Assembly: GCF_021172045.1 (NCBI RefSeq)
Contig: NZ_CP087164.1
Span: 4,836,001 to 4,900,000 of the forward strand
Direction of reading: 5' to 3'
Length of the DNA: 64,000 nucleotides
DNA from: Capillimicrobium parvum
GTDB lineage: Bacteria; Actinomycetota; Thermoleophilia; Solirubrobacterales; Solirubrobacteraceae
Shown: one piece after another, positions 17,459 to 26,643 of the stretch
Layout: each line of letters opens with the position of its first letter
Numbering within the stretch: position 1 is the stretch's first letter
The notes under the pieces: generated by a model
Seen by the model: only the letters and a program-made list of their open reading frames with translations
Told to the model about the DNA's origin: nothing
Databases searched by the model: none
Position numbers and translations under genes: made by a program

Positions 17459-18318
17459 TAGACGACTTCCTTTGACGATGACGAATACACGTCAGGCTGG
17501 CGGTTCTGGAGGTTCGGGTAGTTCTGGCGGTACGTCGCGAGCCGATCCAGGTCAAGGGAGGCGATCGCGACGCCCTCGCCGTCGGGCACCGTCGCCATGA
17601 CCGTCCCCCAGGGATCAACGATCATGCTTCGCCCGTGCAGCCAACTGCCGTCCGCCTGCTCGCCCCACTGCGCTGGTGCCACGACGAATGCCTGATTCTC
17701 GACCGCGCGCGCACGAAGCAGCAACTCCCAGTGATCACGTCCGGTCTCGCGCGGAAAGGCGGCCGGCACGAAGAGGATCTCGGAGCCGTACTCGGCGACG
17801 AGGACGCGGTACAACTCAGGGAACCGGATGTCATAGCAGATGGTTTGCCCCACGGTCGTCGAGCGACCGTCCACTTCGAGGTCGGTGAAAACGATCTCCG
17901 TCCCGGGCGTGACCGCCGACTCCTCTCGATAGGTCAGCTCGGGCGCGCGAGCCTCGAAGAGGTGGATCTTCCGGTAGACCCCGAGCACGTCACCGGCGGG
18001 ATCGACGATGACGTTCGTGTTGTACAGCGCGTCCCCCCGACGCTCGAAGAATGAGCCGCCGTGAATATGGATTCCGAGCTCGTGGGCCAGCGCCTGCAGT
18101 CGCTCGGTCGTCGGGCCGGGAATTGTCTCTGCCGCCTCACCGTATACGGCCGCCACCGACACAGGAGACACCGCCCGCCCGTAACAGCTGAAGTACTCCG
18201 GCAGGGCGACGAGCCGCGCCCCCGCCGCCGCCGCGACGCGAATGAAGCCCTCGGCTCGATCGATGTTGGCCGCCTTGTTCTCAAGGGGGTGCAGCTGGAC
18301 CACGGCGACGTTGAGCAT
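17458..18318 (-). CDS. Nitrilase-superfamily hydrolase, omega-amidase/Nit-like (module 2)
   Basis: A 286-residue C-N hydrolase with triad E41 (LPEYFS), K117 (YRKIHLF) and C161 (TICYDIRFPELYR). The last motif is typical of the Nit1/Nit2 (omega-amidase) branch, so the enzyme probably cleaves a terminal amide. ATG 18318 is preferred because AAGGAAG lies about 8 bases upstream; the ATG two codons earlier is too close. Its stop overlaps the CE4 start. It follows the M20 gene after 185 bp. It resembles the nitrilase of module 1 in fold and context but is clearly diverged, so the two modules probably handle different substrates. Confidence 0.9.
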   Translation of the reverse strand: MLNVAVVQLHPLENKAANIDRAEGFIRVAAAAGARLVALPEYFSCYGRAVSPVSVAAVYGEAAETIPGPTTERLQALAHELGIHIHGGSFFERRGDALYNTNVIVDPAGDVLGVYRKIHLFEARAPELTYREESAVTPGTEIVFTDLEVDGRSTTVGQTICYDIRFPELYRVLVAEYGSEILFVPAAFPRETGRDHWELLLRARAVENQAFVVAPAQWGEQADGSWLHGRSMIVDPWGTVMATVPDGEGVAIASLDLDRLATYRQNYPNLQNRQPDVYSSSSKEVV

Positions 18319-18503
18319 GTTCATCACTTCCTTATCACGGGCGCGGAGCTTGGGCACATTGAGGGTGGTCAACCATTAAAAATCGGTACGACGAGCACGA
18401 AGCGTGTGGGTTGCGTTGCCCGCCAGTGAGTCCGACACCGGGTTCTCGTCGCTGACAGCGCGACCCGGCACCCCATCCGGTTTCAGTCCCCGATCGGCCA
18501 TCC

Positions 18504-19700
18504 CTACAGGAGGTCGCGAGCGACGCGCGCCATGACCTCGGCCGCCTGACGCACCTGCGCCATCGACACCCGCTCGTTCGCGCAGTGGCATTCCGCGACG
18601 TTGCCGGGGCCGAACGTCACGGCCTCCATCCCGGCGTCGTTGACGAGGTTGCGGACGTCGCTGGCGTACGGCGTGCCCCAGATCTCGCCGCGCGTCCCGG
18701 TCACGCCCTTCACCGCGTCCGCGACGATGGCGGCGAACTTCGAGTCGGCGGGGATCTCGGCGGGCTCGAAGCCGAACTCGAAGCTCGTCACCTCGCACGA
18801 GAAGTCGGGGTCGTCGTCGCCGAGCGCGGAGAGCCGGCGTTCCAGCTCGGCCCGCTCGCCTTCGATCGTCTCACCCGGGATGAGCCGGCGGTCGAGCAGG
18901 AGGTCGCAGTAGTCGGCGACCGCGTTCTCCTTGACGCCCGCCCGCACGACCGTGGGCGTGCAGCTGCCGCCGGGCAGCAGCGGATGGGGCTTGGCCATCA
19001 CCTCGCGCTCGTAGTCGTCGATCACCTGCAGCACGCCGCGCAGCCGCGGCACCGGGTTGATCCCGAGCGTGGCCCGGCTGGCGTGGATGGACTGTCCGAG
19101 GATCCGCACCCGGTACAGGCCCAGCCCGCGCTCGGCGACCGCGACGCGGAGCTCCGTCGGCTCGGTCACGATGCCGAAGTCGCCGGTGAAGCCGGCCTGG
19201 ACGAGCGACAGCGCGCCGGGCTCGGCGCATTCCTCTCCCGCGACGAAGTGCAGGATCAGCGTGCCCTTCAGCTCGTCGCGGATGGACGCGAGGCGGTGGG
19301 CGACCGCGATCTGCGTGGTCAGCCCCGCCTTCATGTCGCAGGCGCCGCGCCCGTACATGTACCCGTTGCGGACGTCGCCGGCGAACGGGTCGCTGTCCCA
19401 GAGCGACTCGTCGTCGATCGGCACGGTGTCCATGTGCCCGTTGAGGACGAGCGTCGGGCCGCCGCCGGAGCCCGCCATGACGGCGGCGACCGAAGGGCGC
19501 CCCGGGGCGAACTCGACGACGTGGACGTCCGCGCCGGTCGGCTCGAGCCACCGGCGCACCATCTCCGCCATCTGCGTCTCGTAGATGCCGGGGTTGACGG
19601 AACGCGTCTGCACGAGGCTGCGCAGGACGTCCTGGAGGAACGCATCCGAAAGAGCCCCTTCGGGCGTCGCAAGGTCGATCCCCTCGCTCAGGCTGGACAT
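18504..19700 (-). CDS. M20-family metallo-amidohydrolase (ArgE/DapE-like)
   Basis: A 398-residue zinc hydrolase. Metal ligands are in NGHMDTVP and GRGACDMKAG, and the catalytic Glu pair is in VAGEECAEPG. A dimerisation insert follows (SIHASRATLGINP). M20 members remove acyl, formyl or carbamoyl groups from amino acids, which suits the product of a hydantoinase, but deacylase activity is equally possible. ATG 19700 follows AAGGAGA. It lies 15 bp after hyuB of module 2, in the same transcript. C-terminal NVAECHCANE supplies another likely ligand position. Confidence 0.9.
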   Translation of the reverse strand: MSSLSEGIDLATPEGALSDAFLQDVLRSLVQTRSVNPGIYETQMAEMVRRWLEPTGADVHVVEFAPGRPSVAAVMAGSGGGPTLVLNGHMDTVPIDDESLWDSDPFAGDVRNGYMYGRGACDMKAGLTTQIAVAHRLASIRDELKGTLILHFVAGEECAEPGALSLVQAGFTGDFGIVTEPTELRVAVAERGLGLYRVRILGQSIHASRATLGINPVPRLRGVLQVIDDYEREVMAKPHPLLPGGSCTPTVVRAGVKENAVADYCDLLLDRRLIPGETIEGERAELERRLSALGDDDPDFSCEVTSFEFGFEPAEIPADSKFAAIVADAVKGVTGTRGEIWGTPYASDVRNLVNDAGMEAVTFGPGNVAECHCANERVSMAQVRQAAEVMARVARDLL

Positions 19701-19715
19701 GTCAGGGTCTCCTTC

Positions 19716-21545
19716 TCAGGCGGGCTGGAACGTCGGCACACGCGGCACCGCGGTACGGGGGGCGCGCTCGGACACGGCGTCGCGCATCTCGCGCCGCAAG
19801 CGTGTCGTCGCCTCTTCGTCGACCGTGAGGTCGTCGCGCAGGACGACCCCATAGATCTCCCGGGCCGCGTCGAATCGCGGCAGGTACTCGTCGATCACGT
19901 CATCGGCCACCTCGGCCGCGTCGCGCTCGAGCGGGTCGCCGAAGCCGCCGCCGATCCCGGTCTCGATCCGGACGACATCGCCGGCCTTGAGCGCCATGTT
20001 CGACTGGCGCGAGCTCAGCCGCTCCCACGTGTCGCTGCCGTTGCGCTTGACGTGCATGAGGTTCGGCGCGCCGTCGTCGCCGCCGAACAGGCCGAACGGC
20101 GCGATCGCCGACCGGTCCAGGCAGGTCGAGATCACGCAGTCGGCGGTGACCTCGATGTCGCGGGTGATCCCGAAGCCGCCGCGATGGCGCCCCGCGCCCT
20201 CGACCCCGGTGCGCAGGCCGAAGCGGCGCACCTTGACCGGGAAGGCGTTCTCCAGCGACTCCGCCGGCTGGCAACGGCAGTTCGACAGCGGGTCCTGGAT
20301 GCAGGTCCAGCCGTCCTTGTCGTCCATCCCGCCCCAACCGCCCTTCGGATTGAGGATGGCCACCCACGACTCGCCGTCGGCGCGCTGGCCGCCCAGCGTG
20401 TGCACGTTGCACGAGCCGAGCTCGCCGGCACAGACGCGCTGCGGGATGCCGGGGCTGAGCGCCGCGATCACCATGTCGATGAGGCGGTTGCACGTCTCCG
20501 TGAGGCCGCTGACCGTCGACGCCGGCTTGCGAGGGTTGACGACGCAGCCCTCCGGCGCGGTCACCGTGACCGGCAGGAACGCTCCCTCGCTCGGGTGGAT
20601 GTTCGAGTCGGTGAGCATCAGCATCCCGATCCACACCGACGACAGCGTGACGCTGAACACGCAGTTCACCGCGCCGGCCACCTGCCTGTCGGTGCCCGCG
20701 AAGTCGAACGAGATCTCGCTCTCGCGCTTCGTGGCGGTGATGACGATCTTCACCGGCCGGCCGGTGACGCCGTCGGTGTCCATGTAGTCGGTGAAGGAGT
20801 AGGTCCCGTCGGGGATCCGCTCGATCTCCGAGCGCATGTGGCGCTCGGAGTACTGGATGATCCCGTCGATGCCGGCCATCACCATGTCGCGCCCGTAGCG
20901 CTCCAGCAGCGAGTGGAAGCGCCGCATGCCGGTCTGGATGCCGGCCGTCTGCGCGGCGATGTCGCCCTCGGTGTTGTGCGCGAGGCGGACGTTGGCGAGG
21001 ATGATGTTCCAGACGTCCCGGTTCTTCTTGCCGGCCTCGTAGATGCGCACCGCAGGGACGATCAGGCCCTCCTGGTACATCTCGGTCGCATCGCCCGGCA
21101 TCGAGCCCGGAGCCATCCCGCCGACGTCGGTGTGATGGCCGCGGTTGCCGATGAAGCCGACCAGCTCGCCCTGCCAGAACACCGGCGCGAACACCGTGAC
21201 GTCGGGCAGGTGCGTGCCGCCGCTGTAGGAGTCGTTGACGAGGAACACGTCGCCCTCGTGCATGTTCTCGATGCCGTACTCGCGGATCCCCGCCTTCACG
21301 GACTGCGGCATGGCGGCGATGTGCACCGGACAACCCTGCATGTCCTGGGCGATGAGCCGGCCGTCGCGGTCGAACACGCCGGTCGACAGGTCCTTGCCCT
21401 CGTTGAAGATGACCGAGTGGGCCGTCTTCAGCATCGTGATGGTGACTTCCTCACAGATCTGGATGAAGCCGTTGCGCATGACCTCCAGGGTCACGACGTC
21501 GATCTCGGGGGTGGCGTCGGGCGCACTGCGCTCCGCGACGGTCAT
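19716..21545 (-). CDS. hyuB: Hydantoinase B/oxoprolinase subunit (module 2)
   Basis: A 609-residue HyuB-family protein with canonical landmarks: VTLEVMRNGFIQICEE, SVIFNEGKDLSTGVFD, HEGDVFLVNDSYSGGTHLPD, GNRGHHTDVGG, and C-terminal ETGIGGGFGDPLERD. The ATG at 21545 begins two bases after the hyuA stop, with GGGGAG upstream. The open frame extending far beyond it is antisense or offset sequence over hyuA. It is closer to classical HyuB than the copy at 10438. The M20 hydrolase follows after 15 bp, consistent with ring opening followed by amide or carbamoyl removal. Confidence 0.93.
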   Translation of the reverse strand: MTVAERSAPDATPEIDVVTLEVMRNGFIQICEEVTITMLKTAHSVIFNEGKDLSTGVFDRDGRLIAQDMQGCPVHIAAMPQSVKAGIREYGIENMHEGDVFLVNDSYSGGTHLPDVTVFAPVFWQGELVGFIGNRGHHTDVGGMAPGSMPGDATEMYQEGLIVPAVRIYEAGKKNRDVWNIILANVRLAHNTEGDIAAQTAGIQTGMRRFHSLLERYGRDMVMAGIDGIIQYSERHMRSEIERIPDGTYSFTDYMDTDGVTGRPVKIVITATKRESEISFDFAGTDRQVAGAVNCVFSVTLSSVWIGMLMLTDSNIHPSEGAFLPVTVTAPEGCVVNPRKPASTVSGLTETCNRLIDMVIAALSPGIPQRVCAGELGSCNVHTLGGQRADGESWVAILNPKGGWGGMDDKDGWTCIQDPLSNCRCQPAESLENAFPVKVRRFGLRTGVEGAGRHRGGFGITRDIEVTADCVISTCLDRSAIAPFGLFGGDDGAPNLMHVKRNGSDTWERLSSRQSNMALKAGDVVRIETGIGGGFGDPLERDAAEVADDVIDEYLPRFDAAREIYGVVLRDDLTVDEEATTRLRREMRDAVSERAPRTAVPRVPTFQPA

Positions 21546-21547
21546 GG

Positions 21548-23665
21548 TCAGCTCCCCTCCGACGCGCCGGCCGCCACCGCGGCCGCCGTCTGCGGCTCGG
21601 TGGCGCCCGAGGCGTCCGTGTGGATGATCAGGTTCTCGAACTCGTCGACGTCGCAGGCCATACCCGCGGCGATCCAGATGGTCGAACCGGGCTCCTCGAG
21701 GATCACCGGACCCTCGAGGCGCGTCCCGGGCGCCAGCGTGTAGCGGTCGTAGACGTCCACGCTGACGGTGCCGTCCTCCTCGAGCACGTCGCGCGAGCCC
21801 TTCGGCTCGGCCACCGCGTCGGGCCGCCGCACCTTGGGCACGAGCTCGTAGCGCGGCAGCGCCGCCGAGGCGGTGACGCGCAGGCTCACCATCTCGGGCA
21901 CGCCCTGCTCGAGGCGGATCGTGTAGACGGACTCGTAGACGTCCTCGAACTCGCGCACCAGATCGTTCAGGCTCGCCTGCGTGATCGGGAACTCGGGGAA
22001 CGGGATGCGCAGCTCGTAGACCTGCCCGCGGTAGCGGACGTCGGCCCCGTAGGTCAGCTGCGCCTCCGACTCCTCGACGCCCTGGGCGCGCAGCCGCTCG
22101 AGCGTCTCCTCGCGCAGGGCGTCCAGCCGCGCGTTGACCTCGTCGACGTCGGTCTCGTCGGCCCGGCTGAGGTACGCGACCGCGGTGTCCTCCTGGAAGT
22201 TCGTCATCAGCAGCCCCATCGCGCACGCGTTGCCCGGCACCGGCGGCACCAGGACGCGCGGGATGGACAGCGACCGGGCGACCGCTCCGGCGACCATGCC
22301 GCCGCCTCCGCCGAACGCGACGAGCGTGAGATCGCGCGGATCGAGGCCCTTCCAGATCGACACCGAGCGCGCGGCGTTGGCCATGTTGTTCTGCGCGATC
22401 TCGATCATGCCGAGGACGACGCGGTCCACCGAGAGGCCGAGCGGCTGAGCGAGCTTCTCGTTGACCGCTCGGCGCGCTGCCTCGGCATCGAGCCGCACGC
22501 GGCCGTCGGCCAGCGTGTCGGCGAGGATGCCCTTGAGCAGCAGCGCGTCGGAGAGCGTCGGCTCCGTCCCTCCGCGTCCGTAGCAGACCGGTCCCGGCGT
22601 GGATCCGCCGGACTGTGGCCCCATCTTCAGCGCCCCGCCCTGGTCGATCCAGCCGATCGACCCGCCGCCGGCGCCCACGGACTCGACGTCGAGCATCGGC
22701 ACGCGAGACGGCAGGCCCCACTCGACCTGCTTCTGCGTGTTGAGATAGGGCTTGCCGTCGTGGATGAGCGCCACGTCGGTGCTCGTCCCCCCGACGTCGA
22801 AGGTGACGATGTCGCCGATGCCGAGCCGCGCCGCGATCGCCGCCGCCGCGATGGCACCCGCGGCGGGGCCGGACGACAGCGTGGAGATCGGCTTCTCGGT
22901 CGCCCGCTCGGCGGTCACCAGCCCGCCGCTGCCCTGCATGAGGAACACGCGGCCGCTCAGGCCGCCCGAACCCTTCGCCGACAGGCCGGCGCCGGCGGCC
23001 TCCTCGACGAGGCGGCGGATGTAGCGAACCATCGTCGGCTTGATGTAGGCGTCGATCACCACCGTGTTGGTGCGCTCGTACTCGCGGTACTCCGCGTTGA
23101 TCTCGCTCGACAGGGAGACCGAGACGCCGGGCGCGACCTCCTCGACGAGCTCGGCCAGCCGCTTCTCGTGCGCCGGGTTGGCGTAGGAGAAGAGCAGCGA
23201 CACGGCGATCGACTCGACGCCGGCGTCCCGCAGCTTCGCGATCGCGGCGCGCGCCGCATCTTCGTCCAGGGCGACCTCGACGTTGCCGTCCTTGTCGACG
23301 CGCTCGACGACCTCGAGCCGGTAGCGGCGCGGCACGAACGGCACCGGCTTGACCCATTGCAGGTCGTAGCCGCTCTGGCGGTCGGTGCGCATGATCTCGA
23401 GCACGTCGCGGAAGCCCTCCGTCGTGAGCAGCCCCGTCCGCGCGCCGCGCCGCTCGAGCAGCGCGTTCGTGCCCGTGGTCGTCCCGTGCGCGAGGTACTC
23501 GACCTCGGCAAGCGAGACTCCGGCCGCCTCGATGCTCTGCATCACGCCGACGGCCTGGTTCTCGACGGTGGTGAGCACCTTCGCCGATACGACCTCGCCG
23601 GTTTCGTCGTCGTAGGCGAACAGGTCCGTGAAGGTTCCTCCGACGTCCACTCCCACTCTCAGCAT
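21548..23665 (-). CDS. hyuA: Hydantoinase A/oxoprolinase subunit (module 2)
   Basis: A 705-residue HyuA-family subunit. Nucleotide-binding motifs are VGVDVGGTFTDLFAYD at the N-terminus and TFDVGGTSTDVALIHD in the middle; VGAGGGSIGWIDQGG and VAFGGGGGM are also conserved. ATG 23665 follows GGGAGG. It heads module 2 and is separated from hyuB by 2 bp. The divergent GntR gene starts at 24281. It acts with HyuB in ATP-dependent cyclic amide hydrolysis or carboxylation; the substrate is unknown. Confidence 0.93.
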   Translation of the reverse strand: MLRVGVDVGGTFTDLFAYDDETGEVVSAKVLTTVENQAVGVMQSIEAAGVSLAEVEYLAHGTTTGTNALLERRGARTGLLTTEGFRDVLEIMRTDRQSGYDLQWVKPVPFVPRRYRLEVVERVDKDGNVEVALDEDAARAAIAKLRDAGVESIAVSLLFSYANPAHEKRLAELVEEVAPGVSVSLSSEINAEYREYERTNTVVIDAYIKPTMVRYIRRLVEEAAGAGLSAKGSGGLSGRVFLMQGSGGLVTAERATEKPISTLSSGPAAGAIAAAAIAARLGIGDIVTFDVGGTSTDVALIHDGKPYLNTQKQVEWGLPSRVPMLDVESVGAGGGSIGWIDQGGALKMGPQSGGSTPGPVCYGRGGTEPTLSDALLLKGILADTLADGRVRLDAEAARRAVNEKLAQPLGLSVDRVVLGMIEIAQNNMANAARSVSIWKGLDPRDLTLVAFGGGGGMVAGAVARSLSIPRVLVPPVPGNACAMGLLMTNFQEDTAVAYLSRADETDVDEVNARLDALREETLERLRAQGVEESEAQLTYGADVRYRGQVYELRIPFPEFPITQASLNDLVREFEDVYESVYTIRLEQGVPEMVSLRVTASAALPRYELVPKVRRPDAVAEPKGSRDVLEEDGTVSVDVYDRYTLAPGTRLEGPVILEEPGSTIWIAAGMACDVDEFENLIIHTDASGATEPQTAAAVAAGASEGS

Positions 23666-24280
23666 CGAATACCTCCCGGTGGCAGCTGTCGCGCCACGTC
23701 GATCACACCTTGATGGACGCTGCCTCCACCCAGCCGGCGCTCAGGGCCCACGAACACCGTTCGGGCGGTAGATCGCCAGACGTCGTGCGAACAGCGTCAC
23801 TCCGTCGTCTCTCCTGCGGCCGACTCGTCCCGGTGAGGCGGCTCAGATTTCTCACTCCTCGGACCTTGCTCGACGCTGCCGGAGACACCTGCGGCTGCGC
23901 CACTGGTCAGTTGAACTGCGGTTGGCACTCTAGCTCTGACGACGCCGTCGATGAACGTCTTTTCTCCCGCTGCATGAAGCGCATCGTCTACAACCCGGTG
24001 CCCTGAGTGCGCTCGAGCACCCTCCCGGCGGTGACTAGGCCGCCATCTCCGATGATGCCCTGGTGACGCCTTCCGGCGTACTCCGACTTCGGTGCGCGGG
24101 AAAGGCCGGCGTCCTGGTACACGGAACCCGTAGCGTTGCCCAAAAGATCGCGAGCTGACTCGACGTTCACACTCCTCGGTCATCTACTTGGCGCCTGCAC
24201 GAGGCTCAGGCAGTCCCTGTGCAAGTCGCCTTTGATTATGGGAGCAAAGTCTAGCCCTATACTCCATTGACAGTCAAGCG
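23666..24280. other. Divergent intergenic region before the second GntR gene
   Basis: About 615 bp with no gene I can recognise. A short minus frame (around 23840-24010) reads plausible protein text (AAGEKTFIDGVVRARVPTA) but I cannot assign it, and it could be a remnant. Near the plus-strand end are TATACT (24258-24263), a possible -10 element, and a palindrome just before the start codon. Confidence 0.4.
24267..24277. promoter_or_regulatory. Palindrome at the GntR start (candidate operator)
   Basis: TTGACAGTCAA is a perfect 5-1-5 palindrome three bases before the start codon and just downstream of TATACT. This is where an autorepressor would bind. A related core, TTGACCGTC, occurs at 15555-15563 before the other GntR gene. 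Confidence 0.35.
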
Positions 24281-25069
24281 ATGCACTTCGCCGACCCCAC
24301 ACCCGAGTTCTCAGCGCCGCACGACGACCGTCACCTCTCGTCGTTTCAGCCCATCCGTCAGCGAACTGCGGCCGACGAGGTCGTCGGCGTCCTCATCAAC
24401 GCGATCCGTGGAGGGCTGTACGGACCTGGAGATCTGCTTCCACGTGAGCGCGACCTCGCGGAGCGGCTCGAGGTGAGTCGGACCGTGGTGCGTGAGGCGA
24501 CGAACGTCTTGCGGCGTGCGGAAGTCGTGACCGTCCGCCGCGGCCGTGCCGGCGGCGTGGTCGTCGCCTCCCTAGCGAACCTGTCGAGCGTGGTCGCGCA
24601 GATCCGAGGCGAGACGCAGGAAACGCTGCAGTCAGTCTTCGAAGCGCGTCGGTCACTCGAAACGACGATCGCCCTGTTTGCGGCTGAGCGCGCATGCGCC
24701 GAGCAGTTCGAGCGCCTTGACCGCCTAGTCGAGGAACTCGAGTCGCTGCTCGACCAACCTCAGGAATTCCTCGTTCGCGACGTGCAGTTCCACATCGCCA
24801 TGGGCGAGTTCTCGGGCAACCCGCTGCTGGCGCGGCTGCTACGAACGGTCCTGGACGAGCTGCTACACACGCTGGCGCACTTCCCGGTCGGCCGCGCCGA
24901 TCTGCAGCACGCGATCACCGTGCAGCAGGGGACACTGGCCGCCGTCCGAAGCGGCCGTGCCGACGAAATCGTCCGTGAGGTCGACGAACACCTCGCGATG
25001 CTCGAGGAGACCTTCCTCGGGCGCCGACTAACGTCTAAGCCTCGATCCATCGTTTCGTCCGGGGTCTGA
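24281..25069 (+). CDS. GntR/FadR-family regulator with its 3' end replaced by an IS
   Basis: A 262-residue FadR-type regulator. The wHTH is at about residues 28-95 (AADEVVGVLINAIRGGLYGPG, SRTVVREATNVLRRAEVV) and an FCD domain follows (FEARRSLE, RDVQFHIAMGEFSGNP, EHLAML). It is divergent to module 2. The final residues after LTSK are encoded by the left end of the insertion sequence at 25040. Joining the flanks with one CTAAG copy gives an original ending KRGRARPEPVE followed by TAG at 26674. The insertion therefore swapped ten C-terminal residues for nine and probably left the FCD domain working. Confidence 0.88.
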   Translation: MHFADPTPEFSAPHDDRHLSSFQPIRQRTAADEVVGVLINAIRGGLYGPGDLLPRERDLAERLEVSRTVVREATNVLRRAEVVTVRRGRAGGVVVASLANLSSVVAQIRGETQETLQSVFEARRSLETTIALFAAERACAEQFERLDRLVEELESLLDQPQEFLVRDVQFHIAMGEFSGNPLLARLLRTVLDELLHTLAHFPVGRADLQHAITVQQGTLAAVRSGRADEIVREVDEHLAMLEETFLGRRLTSKPRSIVSSGV

Positions 25070-26638
25070 GGCAAGGTGACCTCCCAAGTCGGGCTTGGTA
25101 GCGACAGATTGCGGCTGTCGCGGCCCGTCTCAGGAGGTCACCTGCATGGTGAACGACTGGGCGGTGGTTGTCTTTGACGATGAGCGGGCGGTCGCGAACG
25201 CGGGCTTGATGCTGCCCGCGGTCGTTGCGACGCGGCTGGGAATCGAACACCTCGTCGACCGGACGGTCGATCTCGGCGACCGGCCGGGCGGCGCGAATCC
25301 GGGGCGCAAGGTGATGACGCTGATCTCGGCGATGGCGCTCGGCGCGGACTGCATCGATGACTGCGACATGCTGCGCGCGGGCCGGACCGGCGAGGTTCTC
25401 GGCCACGATGTCGCTGCGCCGTCGACGATCGGCACGTTGCTGCGCGCATTCACGTTCGGGCACGTGCGCCAACTCGACCGCGTGCTCGGCCAGACGCTCA
25501 TGCGCGCATGGGCGGCCGGGGCTGGGCCTGGTGATCAGCGCCTGGTGGTCGATGTCGACTCGTTCGTCGGCGAGGTTCACGGCCACTCCAAGCAAGGCGC
25601 CGCGTTCGGCTACACCCGCGTGCGCGGCTACCACCCGATCCTCGCCACACGCGCGGACACCGGCGAGGTCCTGCACATCCGGCTGCGCAAGGGCTCGGCG
25701 AACACCTCGCGCGGGATGCTGCGCTTCACCGATGAACTGATCGCCCGCGTTGAGCGCGCGGGCGCGACCGGCCCCAGGCTGCTGCGGGCCGACTCGGGAT
25801 TCTGGGCGGGCGCGACATTCGATCGTCTCGACCGCGCGGACTGGCAGTTCTCGATCGGCGTCCGCCTCCAACCGCAGGTCCGAGCGGCGATCGAGCAGAT
25901 CGACGAGACCGCGTGGACGACGCTGGAGGATTACCCGCCGACGAGCATCGCCCAAATCGCCGAGACGACGCTGAACGAGCGGCGGCTGATCGTTCGCCGT
26001 GTGCGCACCCTCAACCGCCAGGGCGAGCTCTTGCCGTCCTGGGAGCTGTTTCCCTTCGCGACCAACCGCACCGACCCGCTCGCGATCGTCGAGTCAGAGC
26101 ACCGCCAGCACGCGGTCATCGAGCTCTGCATCCGCGACCTCAAAGACCAAGCGCTTGCGCACTTTCCATCCGGCAAGTTCACCGCCAACGCGGCCTGGAC
26201 GGTCATTGCCTGCATCGCGCACAACCTGCTGCGCTGGACCTCGGTGCTCGGCCTGCCGGGGCAGACGATCCGGGCCGCCCGGACCCTCCGCCGCCGCCTG
26301 CTCGCGTTGCCCGGCCGCCTGACCCGGACCGCCAGGCGCTGGACGGTGCACCTGCCGGCCCGCTGGCCCTGGCAACGCGCGTTCATCGAAGCGCTCACGC
26401 GCATCCGCGCCCTGCCCGCCGCCGCCTGACCGCCCAGCACCATCACGTCCACGACGACGCCCGGCCGGCGGCGCCGCGCGCTGCCCGCACAACACGCAGA
26501 TCGCACCCGCCAACCGCACCAGCAACCCGCGATGCGGCTCGCCCGCCCACGTCGGCGGCAACCATGACCGCAACGGCCTCAACCGCTGCCACCACAACCG
26601 CCGACACGCTCACGCGCCGAACAATCGGTGGATCGAGG
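25040..26638 (+). mobile_element. IS1380-family insertion sequence
   Basis: The element is bounded by imperfect inverted repeats. The left end is CCTCGATCCATCG (25040-25052) and the right end, read on the minus strand, is CCTCGATCCACCG (26626-26638), with one mismatch. Both ends are flanked directly by CTAAG (25035-25039 and 26639-26643), a target duplication of 4-5 bp. It holds one transposase gene. The intact ends, intact gene and perfect direct repeat point to a fairly recent insertion. Confidence 0.85.
25146..26429 (+). CDS. IS1380-family transposase
   Basis: A 427-residue DDE transposase. Candidate acidic residues are in DQRLVVDVDSFVGEVHG, LLRADSGFW and AVIELCIRDLKDQ, the latter carrying the catalytic Glu. 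The tail is Arg-rich. ATG 25146 is selected by AGGAGG at 25131-25136; the frame opens slightly earlier at 25095. The gene appears full length and undamaged. About 200 bp of non-coding IS sequence follow it before the right inverted repeat. Confidence 0.9.
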   Translation: MVNDWAVVVFDDERAVANAGLMLPAVVATRLGIEHLVDRTVDLGDRPGGANPGRKVMTLISAMALGADCIDDCDMLRAGRTGEVLGHDVAAPSTIGTLLRAFTFGHVRQLDRVLGQTLMRAWAAGAGPGDQRLVVDVDSFVGEVHGHSKQGAAFGYTRVRGYHPILATRADTGEVLHIRLRKGSANTSRGMLRFTDELIARVERAGATGPRLLRADSGFWAGATFDRLDRADWQFSIGVRLQPQVRAAIEQIDETAWTTLEDYPPTSIAQIAETTLNERRLIVRRVRTLNRQGELLPSWELFPFATNRTDPLAIVESEHRQHAVIELCIRDLKDQALAHFPSGKFTANAAWTVIACIAHNLLRWTSVLGLPGQTIRAARTLRRRLLALPGRLTRTARRWTVHLPARWPWQRAFIEALTRIRALPAAA

Positions 26639-26643
26639 CTAAG

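Noticed and set aside
18585-21743. A plus-strand frame of over 1000 codons
   Set aside because: It is antisense to the M20 and hyuB genes, with no family motifs and a His/Arg/Ala-biased composition.
23840-24183. A minus-strand frame as a small gene or remnant upstream of the second GntR gene
   Set aside because: A short stretch reads protein-like, but it has no recognisable family, no good ribosome site and a competing frame beside it.
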